Notes: generated by a model from the letters alone, not told the origin. Shown: positions 44,384 to 54,331, counted from the first letter of the stretch. The stretch is 64,000 nucleotides of DNA from Alteromonas sp. KUL106 (GCF_009811415.1 NZ_BLIG01000048.1:1-64000), one strand, 5' to 3'. Numbers and translations: made by a program.

Positions 44384-45592
44384 ATGAAGATTACCGACGC
44401 TAAAGTCATCGTCACCAGTCCCGGTAGAAATTTTGTTACGCTGAAAATTGTTACCGAAGACGGGACCTACGGTATTGGCGACGCCACACTAAATGGTCGA
44501 GAGCTTGCGGTGGCAAGTTATTTAGAAGATCACCTTGTTCCATGCCTTATTGGAAAAGACGCGAGACGCATTGAAGACATATGGCAGTTCTTTTACAGAG
44601 GTGCATATTGGCGTCGTGGTCCGGTAGGAATGACGGCGATTGCCGCTGTTGATGTGGCGTTATGGGATATAAAAGCAAAAGCTGCCAATATGCCGCTGTA
44701 TCAGTTATTAGGTGGCAGAAGTCGTGATGGCGTTATGGTTTATGGTCACGCAAACGGTAAAACGATAGACGATACGGTTGCCGAAGTCGGTAAGTACATC
44801 GATATGGGATATAAAGCCATTCGCGCTCAAACGGGGGTGCCCGGATTAAACAGTACATACGGCGTTTCAAAAGACAAAATGTACTATGAACCCGCAGATG
44901 CTGACCTGCCTACAGAAAACGTATGGTCCACGTCAAAATATTTAAATAGCGTACCTGAGCTTTTCAAAACGCTGCGTGAAACTTATGGCTACGACTACCA
45001 TTTACTGCATGATGCCCACCACAGATGCACACCAATTGAAGCTGCGCAACTTGGTAAATCTCTAGAGCCTTACAAACTATTTTGGTTAGAAGATGCGGTT
45101 CCAGCAGAACTGCAAGAAGGTTTCAGACTGTTCCGTCAGCACACAACCACACCTATTGCAGTAGGAGAGGTCTTTGCTTCTATCCACGACTGCCAACAGC
45201 TGATTAGTGAACAGCTTATCGATTATATCCGCACGACCATTGTGCATGGCGGAGGGATCACGCATTTACGCAGAATTGCGCATTTAGCGGAGCTCTATCA
45301 TGTCAGAACGGGCTTCCACGGTGCAACTGATCTAAGCCCTATCACAATGGGCGCTGCACTTCACTTCGACACTTGGGTACCAAACTTTGGCATCCAGGAA
45401 TATATGCGTCATACACCTGAGACCGACGAAGTATTTCCTCACGATTATCGTTTTGAAAATGGCTATTTGATAGCCGGTGAAACGCCTGGGCATGGTGTGG
45501 ATATCGATGAGGAAAAAGCAGCGAAATACCCTTATAAACGCGCTTACTTGCCCGTAAACCGATTAGAAGATGGCTCAATGTATAACTGGTGA
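44384..45592 (+). CDS. manD: D-mannonate dehydratase ManD (enolase superfamily)
   Basis: A 402-residue enzyme dehydrating D-mannonate to 2-keto-3-deoxy-D-gluconate. The match to characterised ManD is very close: ITDAKVIVTSPGRNFVTLK, YGIGDATLNGREL, FYRGAYWRRGPVGM, LHDAHHR, HGATDLSPITMG and the ending EDGSMYNW. The metal ligands and the YRGAYWRRGP loop that define true ManD are present. The ATG at 44384 gives the canonical 402 residues with AGGA six bases upstream; the ATG at 44378 touches that AGGA. It replaces the unrelated UxuA. Confidence 0.95.
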   Translation: MKITDAKVIVTSPGRNFVTLKIVTEDGTYGIGDATLNGRELAVASYLEDHLVPCLIGKDARRIEDIWQFFYRGAYWRRGPVGMTAIAAVDVALWDIKAKAANMPLYQLLGGRSRDGVMVYGHANGKTIDDTVAEVGKYIDMGYKAIRAQTGVPGLNSTYGVSKDKMYYEPADADLPTENVWSTSKYLNSVPELFKTLRETYGYDYHLLHDAHHRCTPIEAAQLGKSLEPYKLFWLEDAVPAELQEGFRLFRQHTTTPIAVGEVFASIHDCQQLISEQLIDYIRTTIVHGGGITHLRRIAHLAELYHVRTGFHGATDLSPITMGAALHFDTWVPNFGIQEYMRHTPETDEVFPHDYRFENGYLIAGETPGHGVDIDEEKAAKYPYKRAYLPVNRLEDGSMYNW

Positions 45593-45602
45593 GGAACAGA
45601 GC

Positions 45603-46532
45603 ATGATTGGCGTATTTGGAGAGGTAATGATAGAGCTACAGCCCTATGGAGAGGGTATGTTCAAGCGCGGCGTAGCGGGAGATACATTTAATACGGCCGT
45701 AATGTTATCAAGGTTAGGCACAAACGTGCGTTATTTCTCTGCACTTGGCGATGACGGATTTAGTGAAAGTATTCGTGTCGCATGCCGTCATCATGGCCTG
45801 CCTCTGTGTTCAATGATAAGTATTCCCGGCGAATCACCAGGAATGTATGCCATCGAGAACGACAATCATGGTGAGCGAACTTTCACCTACTGGCGCAGTA
45901 ATTCAGCGGCAAAGCAATGCTTTACCAGTATTTCACTCTTCACGTCACTGGTGGAGAAAGCGGAAAACTGCACAGCCTTTTATTGGTCAGGGATAACCCT
46001 GTCTTTGATGAGCGAAGAAGTGTTGCACTGTTGGTTAGCTTTTCTTGAACGACAGCGCGCTAAAGGCAAATTAGTGTTCTTTGATACGAACTACAGAGCG
46101 AACCTTTGGCGACGTCGAGATGATGTAGTGAATGCCTATCAGCAAGCCATCGCAAAAGCAGATTACTTCCTTCCCAGCGACGAAGACTTAAAAACAATTT
46201 TCAAGTTTTCAAACACCGCGATGTTAGAGCAATTCTGCGCTGCGCTGCCTTGCATCACATTAATGTCTGCCAAGCGTAAAGCATGCTATTGGGTGAAGGG
46301 GGAATTGAATACACTTCCTTTGGATTTCAGTGACACCATGGTAGACGCTACGGGAGCGGGAGACGCCTTCAGCGGCGGATTTATCTCGGATATTTCTCAG
46401 AACATGAGCATAGAGCAAGCCATTAAAAAGGCACATGCTTGTGCGAGTAAAGTGGTTCAATTTAAAGGTGCCATTCTGCCAGAAAGCCAGTGGGGTAAAT
46501 TATCAATACCGTCGGCGGCGAACGATGCCTAG
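45603..46532 (+). CDS. kdgK: 2-dehydro-3-deoxygluconokinase KdgK
   Basis: A 309-residue PfkB kinase phosphorylating KDG to KDPG. The GERTFTYWRSNSAAK segment is diagnostic of KDG kinases, and the catalytic motif is DATGAGDAFSGGF near residue 254. GAGGAA precedes the ATG at 45603; the open frame from 45570 lies inside manD. It begins 10 bases after the manD stop, so KDG passes from one gene's product to the next. No KDPG aldolase is in the window. Confidence 0.92.
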   Translation: MIGVFGEVMIELQPYGEGMFKRGVAGDTFNTAVMLSRLGTNVRYFSALGDDGFSESIRVACRHHGLPLCSMISIPGESPGMYAIENDNHGERTFTYWRSNSAAKQCFTSISLFTSLVEKAENCTAFYWSGITLSLMSEEVLHCWLAFLERQRAKGKLVFFDTNYRANLWRRRDDVVNAYQQAIAKADYFLPSDEDLKTIFKFSNTAMLEQFCAALPCITLMSAKRKACYWVKGELNTLPLDFSDTMVDATGAGDAFSGGFISDISQNMSIEQAIKKAHACASKVVQFKGAILPESQWGKLSIPSAANDA

Positions 46533-46611
46533 TTCGTCGGCACACACTTAATGCAAAAACAACAGAACAATGCCAATCCCTACAACGACAAATTAAATAG
46601 GACATTGCACT

Positions 46612-47799
46612 ATGCCCATTCCTTCACTTGAAAATCCCTACAGCAAAGCGTTTTTAGAGCAACATTGCAAAGACATTTATCGGTTTTATGACCCACGGGT
46701 TGTTGATCAAGAAGGCGGGTATTTTCAGAATTATTTAGACAATGGTGAGGTGTTTAATCCTCAGTTCAAACAGCTAGTGAGTAGTGCGCGAATTATCGTT
46801 AATTATGCCCGTGGCTACAGCTTACTTGGCGAAAAGCAATATGCAGAATTGACTATTCACGGCCTTACCTTCCTTGAAAACGTGCATTGGCGAGAAGACA
46901 AGCAAGGCTATGCATGGACCCTTCAAGGAAATGACCCCCTTGATATGACCCAGCAAAACTACGGTTATGCGTTCGTTTTATTGGCCTATGCCGCAATTCA
47001 CAAGGCAAAAATCAAAGACGCGAAAGAAGACATAAAGCGCGTGTTCGATTTGATGGAAACTCGGTTCTGGCAACCTGATTTTGAGCTGTATGCTGATGAA
47101 ATTAGCGCGGATGGAGTACTGTCACCTTATCGAGGTCAAAACGCCAATATGCATGCATGTGAGGCGATGATTTCTGCGTTTGAAGCAACCGGTGACAGCG
47201 TTTATTTTTCTAGAGCAAAGTGCATAGCCGAAAATATAACCTCACGACAGGCTGATCAAACGGGCGGTCTCGTATGGGAGCATTACACGCCAACATTTCA
47301 AACCGATTGGGATTACAACCGTGATGACCCCAAAAATTTATATCGACCTTGGGGGTTCCAGCCTGGCCATCAAACCGAGTGGGCAAAATTGTTAGTGTCG
47401 CTATATCGAATCGAACCTAATACTGCGTGGTTAACGCGTGCACAGTTTCTCTTTGACTCTGCTTATAAGGTGGCTTGGGACAACGAATACGGCGGACTGA
47501 TCTACGGTTTCGATGACGAAGGAAACTGGTGTGACGACGACAAGTATTTTTGGGTTCAGGCTGAAAGTTTCGCCGCGGCTGCTCTGCTTTATCAAGAAAC
47601 GAAGGAAGCGAAGTATTTAGACGCTTATAAAAAGTTATGGGCTTACAGCTGGGAACACTTTGTCGACCACCAATACGGTGCGTGGTTTAGGTTGCTGGGT
47701 CGCGATAATGCCAAAGTATCTGATGAGAAGAGTAGTGCGGGTGCAAAGTGTGACTACCACACGCTTGGTGCCTGTTTTGATGTATTAGTGAAACTGTAA
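46612..47799 (+). CDS. AGE-family isomerase, probably mannose isomerase
   Basis: A 395-residue (alpha/alpha)6-barrel protein of the acylglucosamine epimerase family. Conserved histidines lie in NANMHACEAM, GFQPGHQTEWAKLL and KCDYHTLGAC, matching the catalytic His pattern of YihS-type mannose isomerases. The best guess is interconversion of D-mannose and D-fructose, fitting the nearby GH92, but cellobiose-type 2-epimerization cannot be excluded. It is followed after 13 bases by an MFS transporter gene. Confidence 0.8.
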   Translation: MPIPSLENPYSKAFLEQHCKDIYRFYDPRVVDQEGGYFQNYLDNGEVFNPQFKQLVSSARIIVNYARGYSLLGEKQYAELTIHGLTFLENVHWREDKQGYAWTLQGNDPLDMTQQNYGYAFVLLAYAAIHKAKIKDAKEDIKRVFDLMETRFWQPDFELYADEISADGVLSPYRGQNANMHACEAMISAFEATGDSVYFSRAKCIAENITSRQADQTGGLVWEHYTPTFQTDWDYNRDDPKNLYRPWGFQPGHQTEWAKLLVSLYRIEPNTAWLTRAQFLFDSAYKVAWDNEYGGLIYGFDDEGNWCDDDKYFWVQAESFAAAALLYQETKEAKYLDAYKKLWAYSWEHFVDHQYGAWFRLLGRDNAKVSDEKSSAGAKCDYHTLGACFDVLVKL

Positions 47800-47812
47800 A
47801 AAAGGATAATTT

Positions 47813-49048
47813 ATGAACCCTACACCTGAAGTGGTGGCGCTCAACACTGAGCATCAGCCTAATACAATGAAGTTTGCCTTTTTTGCCATGACTGCCCTGT
47901 TTTTTATTTGGGGGTTCATTACGGCCTTAAACGATATTTTGCTGCCTTATTTAAAAGACGCTTTTGCATTAAGCTTTTTACAAGCGGCGCTTGTACAGTT
48001 CTGCTTTTTTGGGGCTTATTTTATCGTTTCGCCCTTAGCTGGTCGACTTATTGACAAAACGGGGTATCAAAGAGGCATTATTTATGGCTTGGGTATTATT
48101 GCCGTTGGATGCTGTCTTTTTTTTCCCGCAGCATCGTTATCAAGGTATGGTATTTTCCTTTTCGCCCTGTTTGTACTCGCCGCAGGCATCACTGTTTTAC
48201 AAGTATCAGCTAATCCTTATGTCGCTGCATTAGGGCCTGAAAAAACCGCCGCTAGCCGTCTGAATTTTGCGCAAGCAATTAATTCACTGGGCCACACCGC
48301 AGCCCCCGCATTTGGTGCGATCCTTATTCTTGCGTCAGCCTCAAATGATAATTCAGCAGAAGCAGTGCAGCAGCCCTATTTAATTATTGCGGGGGTGTTG
48401 GTTGTTGTCGCTTTCATTTTTTCCAAATTGCGTTTGCCAATACTGCATGAACGCAGTGCTGATAGCGAAACGACAAAGCGCTTTTCTATGCATGCCTTTC
48501 CCCACCTAAAATATGGTGTACTTGCTATATTTTTGTACGTTGGAGCAGAAGTTGCAGTGGGTAGCTATTTGGTCAACTTTTTCCTACAGCTTGGCATTGA
48601 GGGAATGAACAACGTAAGTGCAGGCGCCATGGTGTCTTATTACTGGGGAGCTGCAATGGTAGGCCGCTTTTTTGGGGCATTTATTATGCGATTTGTTGCA
48701 CCCTCAATCATTCTTGCTTTAAACGCGTTACTTGCAGTAGCAATGATATCGGTGTCGGTGTCTAGTAGTGGCGATATGGCAATGTGGACCATTCTCTCTG
48801 TAGGCCTTTTTAATTCTATTATGTTTCCCACTATTTTTGCGCTGGCCATTTCTGGGCTAGGAGAACATACCGGTAAAGCGTCTGGCTACTTATGCCAAGG
48901 TATAGTGGGAGGGGCAATACTGCCGCTTATTCAAGGTGTTGCTGCTGATGCCCTTTCGTTACAGCTGAGCTTTTTGGTACCAGCGCTGTGCTACGTGTAT
49001 ATCGCATGGTATGCGCTCGTGGGGTCAAAGAAAGTAAGTAATTCGTAG
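47813..49048 (+). CDS. FucP-type MFS sugar transporter
   Basis: A 411-residue permease of the FucP/GluP family of proton- or sodium-linked sugar importers. The start region FFAMTALFFIWGFITALNDILLPYLKDAF and AGITVLQVSANPYVAALGPEKTAASRLNFAQAINSLG are close family signatures. AAAAAGG precedes the ATG. It most likely imports the monosaccharide handled by the isomerase; mannose or fucose-like sugars are typical for the family. The gene ends the manD-kdgK-AGE-MFS series. Confidence 0.9.
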   Translation: MNPTPEVVALNTEHQPNTMKFAFFAMTALFFIWGFITALNDILLPYLKDAFALSFLQAALVQFCFFGAYFIVSPLAGRLIDKTGYQRGIIYGLGIIAVGCCLFFPAASLSRYGIFLFALFVLAAGITVLQVSANPYVAALGPEKTAASRLNFAQAINSLGHTAAPAFGAILILASASNDNSAEAVQQPYLIIAGVLVVVAFIFSKLRLPILHERSADSETTKRFSMHAFPHLKYGVLAIFLYVGAEVAVGSYLVNFFLQLGIEGMNNVSAGAMVSYYWGAAMVGRFFGAFIMRFVAPSIILALNALLAVAMISVSVSSSGDMAMWTILSVGLFNSIMFPTIFALAISGLGEHTGKASGYLCQGIVGGAILPLIQGVAADALSLQLSFLVPALCYVYIAWYALVGSKKVSNS

Positions 49049-49079
49049 CTTAGAGGTGTTACGTAGAATGAGCGAAAGC

Positions 49080-49135
49080 GAAAAGATAGGCCGGAATGCT
49101 GAGTGCTTACCAGTGCGCAACGCGCCTATCTTTTC
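49080..49135. terminator. Bidirectional terminator between the FucP-type gene and lacI
   Basis: A 12-bp stem, GAAAAGATAGGC and GCCTATCTTTTC, encloses a 32-base loop between two convergent genes. The symmetric A/T tails can serve both strands. Confidence 0.65.
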
Positions 49136-49151
49136 TTATAATCATATTCTT

Positions 49152-50180
49152 TTAGCCAACGTAAGTTTTGGTTGACTGGCGAATGACAAGCTCACAGTCA
49201 AAAAGTTGGTTCACAAAAGCTTCTTCGCTTTGTTCTAAAGGTTTTTTCTGTAATCGTCGAATAAGGGTAGAGGCTGCCGTATAACCAATGGAATTCAACG
49301 GTTGACGCATGGTTGTGATATTTGGCCAAACCTTTGTGGTTATCGATATGTCATCAATACCCGCTATGGAAAGCTCTTCAGGTACTTTTATTCCCCGACT
49401 TTGTGCTTCACACAATGCGCCAACGGCCATTTCATCATTGCTCGCAAAAATGACCGTTGGTCTAGGCGTTTTATTTAGCAATGTCATCGCCGCATCAACA
49501 CCCGATTGATGGGTGTAATACCCTTGAGCAATTAACGATTCATCGACAGGAATACCTGCTTTTGCATGCGCTTCTCTGAATCCTTGTTCAGTTCGTTTAC
49601 TCGATGCTTGATCGGGATGCCCTAAGATAAAACCAATATGTCGGTGCTTAAGCTTAATAAGATATTCAGTCATATCAAACGCGGCTTTAGTTGTATTAGA
49701 GCCAACGAAATCACCGCGCTTGGTATCTTTGGTTCCTATGCGAACGTAACTGACGCCTTTGCGGTCAAGCATATCAAGAAGCTCGACTTTATCGCTAAGT
49801 GGAGGTACGAGAATAAGGCCATCAGCCAGCGTGTTTTCAATAAAGGTTTGTATTTCTTCTACTAGTGATGGCGAGCGGTATTGGCAATCATAAAGGAATA
49901 GCCCCATGTGTTCTTCGGTACACGCTTGAAGGATACCCTTCTGTAAATTCATGAGATAACCAGGACTTGGGTTATCTGCGAGAAGCGCGATAAACAATGA
50001 CCGATTTTTCGCAAGTGCCATTCCGAGAGGATTGCGTTTAAATCCAAGCTCGTCAATTGCAGCTTGGACTTTTTCTTTTGTCTGTGGTCTCACGTTAGCT
50101 TCATTATTAATAACACGTGAAACCGTCTTTTTTGACACACCAGCTTTGCGTGCTACGTCCATAATAGTGACTGAAGCCAT
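49152..50180 (-). CDS. LacI-family regulator of the uxaC and GPH genes
   Basis: A 342-residue LacI/GalR repressor. The helix-turn-helix and hinge are MDVARKAGVSKKTVSRVINNEANVRPQTKEKV, followed by a periplasmic-binding-like ligand domain (residues about 60-335) with ASNDEMAVGALC. It is divergent from uxaC. Two identical palindromes of LacI-operator type stand before uxaC and between the Gfo/Idh and GPH genes, which are the likely targets. Confidence 0.92.
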   Translation of the reverse strand: MASVTIMDVARKAGVSKKTVSRVINNEANVRPQTKEKVQAAIDELGFKRNPLGMALAKNRSLFIALLADNPSPGYLMNLQKGILQACTEEHMGLFLYDCQYRSPSLVEEIQTFIENTLADGLILVPPLSDKVELLDMLDRKGVSYVRIGTKDTKRGDFVGSNTTKAAFDMTEYLIKLKHRHIGFILGHPDQASSKRTEQGFREAHAKAGIPVDESLIAQGYYTHQSGVDAAMTLLNKTPRPTVIFASNDEMAVGALCEAQSRGIKVPEELSIAGIDDISITTKVWPNITTMRQPLNSIGYTAASTLIRRLQKKPLEQSEEAFVNQLFDCELVIRQSTKTYVG

Positions 50181-50492
50181 AAATTACATAACCCTTTTTG
50201 TACTTTGACGAGACAATATAAATGATCACTATAGTGCAACCAACAGTATTTGTGATAGAAGCCGAAATAGGCTACTGAGTTGGTGCAAATTTGTTAATAA
50301 TGATCATTTTACTTTAAATATTATCGCCTTTCTTGTGTTATAAACATATTTGACACCGGTGTCAATTGAGTTTATAACTTCTCTTACGAAAAGGGCATCA
50401 GGCAGGTAAGCTAGTCACTTATCATCCATGTCAGTTATTCAACAATGATGCGCTTTTTGATCATTTAACGACAAGCAATGGAGTACATATTG
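50181..50492. other. lacI-uxaC divergent regulatory region
   Basis: This 312-base region holds the operator at 50350-50365 and smaller symmetric stretches such as CACTATAGTG at 50227-50236 and TGATCA near 50300. No small gene is visible. Promoter boxes were not assigned with confidence. Confidence 0.6.
50350..50365. promoter_or_regulatory. LacI-type operator upstream of uxaC
   Basis: TTGACACCGGTGTCAA is a perfect 16-bp palindrome with central CG, the classical shape of a LacI/GalR operator. An identical 16-mer lies at 55437-55452. Confidence 0.85.
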
Positions 50493-51908
50493 ATGGCGTC
50501 GCAGTTGCACCTTCATCCAGATAGACTCTTTTCCTCTAATCCAGTGGAACGAGACATCGCAAGGACACTTTATAACGAGGTGAAAGACTTACCTATCGTT
50601 AGTCCTCACGGTCACACAGACCCCGCTTGGTTTGCATTGAATGAGCCATTTGCCAACCCAACTGATTTACTCATAAAGCCTGATCATTATGTTTACAGAA
50701 TGCTCTACAGCCAGGGCATTAGCTTGGACGAGCTAGGTATATGGCGAAAAGATGGAAGCTGCGCTGACGTTGATCCGCGAGAAGTATGGCGAGTATTTGC
50801 AAAACACTTTTATCTATTCAAGGGAACGCCGTCTAGCTTCTGGCTAAACTATGTGTTTGTGCACACGTTTGGTATTGAGGTGAAATTAGAGGAATCAACG
50901 GCTGACCATTATTACGACATCATAGACAGTGCGCTAAAGCGCCCTGAGTTCCTTCCTCGAGCATTATTTGAGCAGTATAATATCGAAGTGATTGCGACGA
51001 CGGAATGTGCAACCGATGAACTGACATACCATCAACAAATTCTGGACTCAGGTTGGAAAGGTAAAGTTATCAGTGCGTTTAGGCCTGATGCTGTCATTGA
51101 CCCCGAACATGAAAAATTTACGGCAAAATTAGCAAAACTCGGTGCGTTAACCGGTTTAGACTGTACAGATTACGACAATTATCTAGCGGCGTTGCGCCAA
51201 CGACGGGCGTTCTTCAAAACGATGGGCGTTACCTCTACCGACCACGGCCATCCCACCGCAGCAACAGCTGACCTTTCTCACGGCGAGGCCAAAACGCTAT
51301 TTGCCAAAGTACAAAGCAGTCACTTTACTGCCGACGAGGCTGAGCTTTTTAGGGCGCACATGCTTACCGTGATGGCTGAAATGTCTATTGAAGACGGTTT
51401 GGTTATGCAAATCCATCCCGGTGCTTACAGGAATCACAACAAGTCTGTGTTTGAAGTATATGGTAGAGATAAAGGCGCGGATGTTCCTTCTCCCACTGAA
51501 TATATTCAAGCCCTCAAACCTTTATTAGATAAGTTTGGCAACAATCCAAATTTAAACATTATCTTGTTCACCTTAGATGAAACTGTATACAGCAGAGAAT
51601 TAGCGCCGCTCGCAGGGCATTATCCTTGCCTGAAGCTAGGGCCCTCATGGTGGTTTCACGATAGCCCTGAAGGGATGATTCGCTTCAGAAGACAAACCAC
51701 GGAAACCGCTGGGTTTTACAATACGGTAGGGTTCAATGACGATACCCGTGCGTTTTTATCTATTCCTGCTCGTCATGATCTTGCTCGTAGGATGGACTGT
51801 GTATATCTCGCGGAATTGGTAGCGCGTCACTATATCGATATGGATGAAGCCCATGGGCTTGCCAAAGACTTGGCATATAACTTGGCTAAACGTGCTTACA
51901 ACTTATAG
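50493..51908 (+). CDS. uxaC: Glucuronate isomerase UxaC
   Basis: A 471-residue amidohydrolase-fold isomerase that converts D-glucuronate to D-fructuronate (and galacturonate to tagaturonate). Motifs include LPIVSPHGHTDPAWF, a metal-site His pair, and the highly specific LGPSWWFHDSPEGMIRFR near residue 380. GGAG lies nine bases before the ATG at 50493; an ATG at 50478 is in frame but poorly placed. It opens an operon uxaC-uxuB-thuA. Confidence 0.94.
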   Translation: MASQLHLHPDRLFSSNPVERDIARTLYNEVKDLPIVSPHGHTDPAWFALNEPFANPTDLLIKPDHYVYRMLYSQGISLDELGIWRKDGSCADVDPREVWRVFAKHFYLFKGTPSSFWLNYVFVHTFGIEVKLEESTADHYYDIIDSALKRPEFLPRALFEQYNIEVIATTECATDELTYHQQILDSGWKGKVISAFRPDAVIDPEHEKFTAKLAKLGALTGLDCTDYDNYLAALRQRRAFFKTMGVTSTDHGHPTAATADLSHGEAKTLFAKVQSSHFTADEAELFRAHMLTVMAEMSIEDGLVMQIHPGAYRNHNKSVFEVYGRDKGADVPSPTEYIQALKPLLDKFGNNPNLNIILFTLDETVYSRELAPLAGHYPCLKLGPSWWFHDSPEGMIRFRRQTTETAGFYNTVGFNDDTRAFLSIPARHDLARRMDCVYLAELVARHYIDMDEAHGLAKDLAYNLAKRAYNL

Positions 51909-51917
51909 GTAGTGGTT

Positions 51918-53432
51918 ATGACAGTAACGAGGTTGGGTCGCGAAATAGTGAGTAAAAGCGACGAATTGTATCGTCCACAGACGCCAAATATTGGTATTGT
52001 CCATTTGGGAATTGGTGCATTTCATCGAGCGCATCAAGCGGTGTATACCGATACATATATGCGCAAGAGTGGCGATCATAACTGGTTTATCGCCGGCGTG
52101 TCGCTCAGAAGCGGGACCGTTGCTGAGCAACTCAATCCGCAAGATGGCTTTTATACGGTTAAAGTGAGTTCTGCACAAGGGCAAGAGCAGCAAATAGTAC
52201 AATCGGTTGCAAAAGTGCTGGTTGCACCTGACGACCCGCAAGCGGTGCTTTCGTTAATGGCTTCGCCAACGTGTCACATCATCTCTTTAACGGTGACTGA
52301 AAAAGGTTACTGCCATGACCCATCAACGGGTAATTTAAATGTGCAGCATCCCGATATTGTTCATGATTTGTCTAATTTAGATAAGCCGAAAACGGCAATC
52401 GGCTACTTGGTTAGTGCACTTAAAACAAGGTTTGAGGCGCACATCGACGCCCCAACCATTTTATGCTGTGACAATTTGCCGGAAAACGGCAATACGACAG
52501 CAAGGATAGTGACGCAGTTTGCAACACGTATAAGCGACGAATTGGTGGCTTGGATCAACGAAAATGTAGCGTTCCCCAACACCATGGTTGACAGAATTGT
52601 GCCAGCAACTACGCCTAGCGATATTGATGAGTTAGCGGATGAAGCGGGCTACAGAGACAGTGCAATGGTGAAAACCGAAGCATTTACGCAATGGGTAATT
52701 GAGGACAAATTTGCGGGTAAGCGCCCTTATTGGGAAGACGCTGGGGCTACTATTGTAAGTAATGTAGACGTGTTTGAAAAAGCGAAGCTTCGTCTATTAA
52801 ACGGTGCGCATTCATCGTTGGCGTATGCAGGGTTCTTATCAGGCTATGAATTCGTTAGCGAAGTAATGGAAGATAAAGCCTTTGAACGATATTTAAATAT
52901 TTTGATGTGTGATGAAATTGCGCCCACATTGACGCCACCTCCCGGGTTAGAACTTACAAGCTATACAGCAGATTTGTTAGCGCGCTTCACGAACCCTGCG
53001 CTGTTTCACAAAACCTATCAAATCGCGATGGATGGCTCCCAGAAGCTACCCCAACGCCTTTTTCATACTATTGAAGATAGACTGCAAAATGGCGAGAGCG
53101 CGGAGTGTCTGTGTTTCGCTGTGGCTTCATGGCTTCGCTATACTATGGCTTTTGACGCCAAGGGCGATGTGATAGAGGTACAGGACCCGATTGCTGATGT
53201 ACTGTATGACGTTCAAAAGCGTGACTTTTACGAGATTGATAAATTAGTAAAAGGGTACTTGGGTCTCTCGCAAATCTTTCCCCAGACACTCTCGACGAAT
53301 GACGTGTTTGAAGAGCGAGTTAAATACTGGTTGAGTTACATTTTAGCCAATGGTGTTCCTACCGCGTTAGATAGCTTGCTTCTAGAAGTTCAGGACTATT
53401 CCCCACAATTAAAGCAGCAGGCAGTACTATGA
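51918..53432 (+). CDS. uxuB: Fructuronate reductase (mannitol dehydrogenase family)
   Basis: A 504-residue NAD-dependent polyol dehydrogenase that reduces D-fructuronate to D-mannonate, the substrate of ManD. The nucleotide-binding region NIGIVHLGIGAFHRAHQAVYTDTY, the middle motif VDRIVPATTPSDI and the catalytic Lys in KLRLLNGAHSSLAYAGFL are family signatures. UxaB (tagaturonate reductase) is similar, so the assignment to UxuB rests on the manD context. A GTG at 51912 is also in frame. It overlaps thuA by four bases. Confidence 0.88.
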   Translation: MTVTRLGREIVSKSDELYRPQTPNIGIVHLGIGAFHRAHQAVYTDTYMRKSGDHNWFIAGVSLRSGTVAEQLNPQDGFYTVKVSSAQGQEQQIVQSVAKVLVAPDDPQAVLSLMASPTCHIISLTVTEKGYCHDPSTGNLNVQHPDIVHDLSNLDKPKTAIGYLVSALKTRFEAHIDAPTILCCDNLPENGNTTARIVTQFATRISDELVAWINENVAFPNTMVDRIVPATTPSDIDELADEAGYRDSAMVKTEAFTQWVIEDKFAGKRPYWEDAGATIVSNVDVFEKAKLRLLNGAHSSLAYAGFLSGYEFVSEVMEDKAFERYLNILMCDEIAPTLTPPPGLELTSYTADLLARFTNPALFHKTYQIAMDGSQKLPQRLFHTIEDRLQNGESAECLCFAVASWLRYTMAFDAKGDVIEVQDPIADVLYDVQKRDFYEIDKLVKGYLGLSQIFPQTLSTNDVFEERVKYWLSYILANGVPTALDSLLLEVQDYSPQLKQQAVL

Positions 53433-54226
53433 TAAATGTTACCGTATGGAATGAATGTCGGCACGAAAAAGAAGACGCCGACGTACAAGAGTGCTATCCC
53501 GAAACCATTGGCGGTTGCATTGTTGAGGGGCTTAAACCGTTCGGTTTTAACTTAACATCAGCAACATTAGACGACCCTGAGCAAGGATGGCCACAAGAGA
53601 GAATCGACAATACGGATGTCGCCATTTGGTGGGGCCACCGATACCATGATGAGCTTGACGATAAGCTTATCGATAAGCTCCAACAGCGCGTATTAGAAGG
53701 GATGGGGCTCATTGTTTTACACTCCGGACATCACGCTAAATTGTTTAAGCGCTTAATGGGAACAAGCTGCAATCTGAGTTGGCGAGAGGCCGAAGGGGGA
53801 GAACGTGAACGCGTATGGTGTCTAAAACCATCCCACCCGATTGCTTATAACTTGCCGCCCCAAATTGAGTTGCCTCAGTCGGAAATGTATGGCGAACCTT
53901 TTGATATTCCAGACCCTGATGAACTGGTATTTACGTCTTGGTATCAAGGTGGGGAAATTCTTAGAAGTGGGTGCACGTTTACGCGGGGAAGGGGGAAAAT
54001 ATTTTTCTTTTCTCCGGGCCATGAAACCTTTCCAATATATAGAAACCCTCACATCATTCAGGTGCTTGCTAATGCCATACAATGGTCAAACCAAGCCCAT
54101 ACCTCTGGATGGAGCATGAAAAACTGGGGTAGACCGGTGCCGTTAGAAAAAGGCGCACCCAAACAGACGTATTTCAAAAAGCCGCGAAAACTGATGCTCG
54201 CGGAAAAAGCCGCACAGAAAAAATGA
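53429..54226 (+). CDS. ThuA family protein
   Basis: A 265-residue protein with the ThuA domain, a glutamine-amidotransferase-like fold. Landmarks are NVTVWNECRHEKED, DVAIWWGHRYHDEL, GLIVLHSGHHAKLFKRLMGT and FFFSPGHETFPIYRNP. ThuA works with an NAD-dependent dehydrogenase ThuB in trehalose breakdown through 3-keto sugars in rhizobia. Here its start overlaps uxuB as ATGA, and a Gfo/Idh gene faces it downstream, suggesting a similar pair acting on a glycoside of the uronate locus. Confidence 0.88.
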   Translation: MINVTVWNECRHEKEDADVQECYPETIGGCIVEGLKPFGFNLTSATLDDPEQGWPQERIDNTDVAIWWGHRYHDELDDKLIDKLQQRVLEGMGLIVLHSGHHAKLFKRLMGTSCNLSWREAEGGERERVWCLKPSHPIAYNLPPQIELPQSEMYGEPFDIPDPDELVFTSWYQGGEILRSGCTFTRGRGKIFFFSPGHETFPIYRNPHIIQVLANAIQWSNQAHTSGWSMKNWGRPVPLEKGAPKQTYFKKPRKLMLAEKAAQKK

Positions 54227-54248
54227 TACCAGTCTGCATGATTAATCA
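54224..54248 (-). repeat. Recurrent 3'-end intergenic motif, variant copy
   Basis: Read on the minus strand it contains CATGCAGACTGGTATCA, close to the other copies. It begins at the thuA stop codon. Confidence 0.4.
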
Positions 54249-54265
54249 CTCACTCAGCGAGAGTT

Positions 54266-54290
54266 AAAAAAGGGCGAAACGCCCTTTTTT
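54266..54290. terminator. Symmetric bidirectional terminator thuA / Gfo-Idh
   Basis: AAAAAAGGGCG and CGCCCTTTTTT with the three-base loop AAA. The A-tract and T-tract make it work on both strands between convergent genes. Confidence 0.92.
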
Positions 54291-54331
54291 AATGAATGCA
54301 ATACGCTAATGTTGCGCGATAGAAAAGGAGC

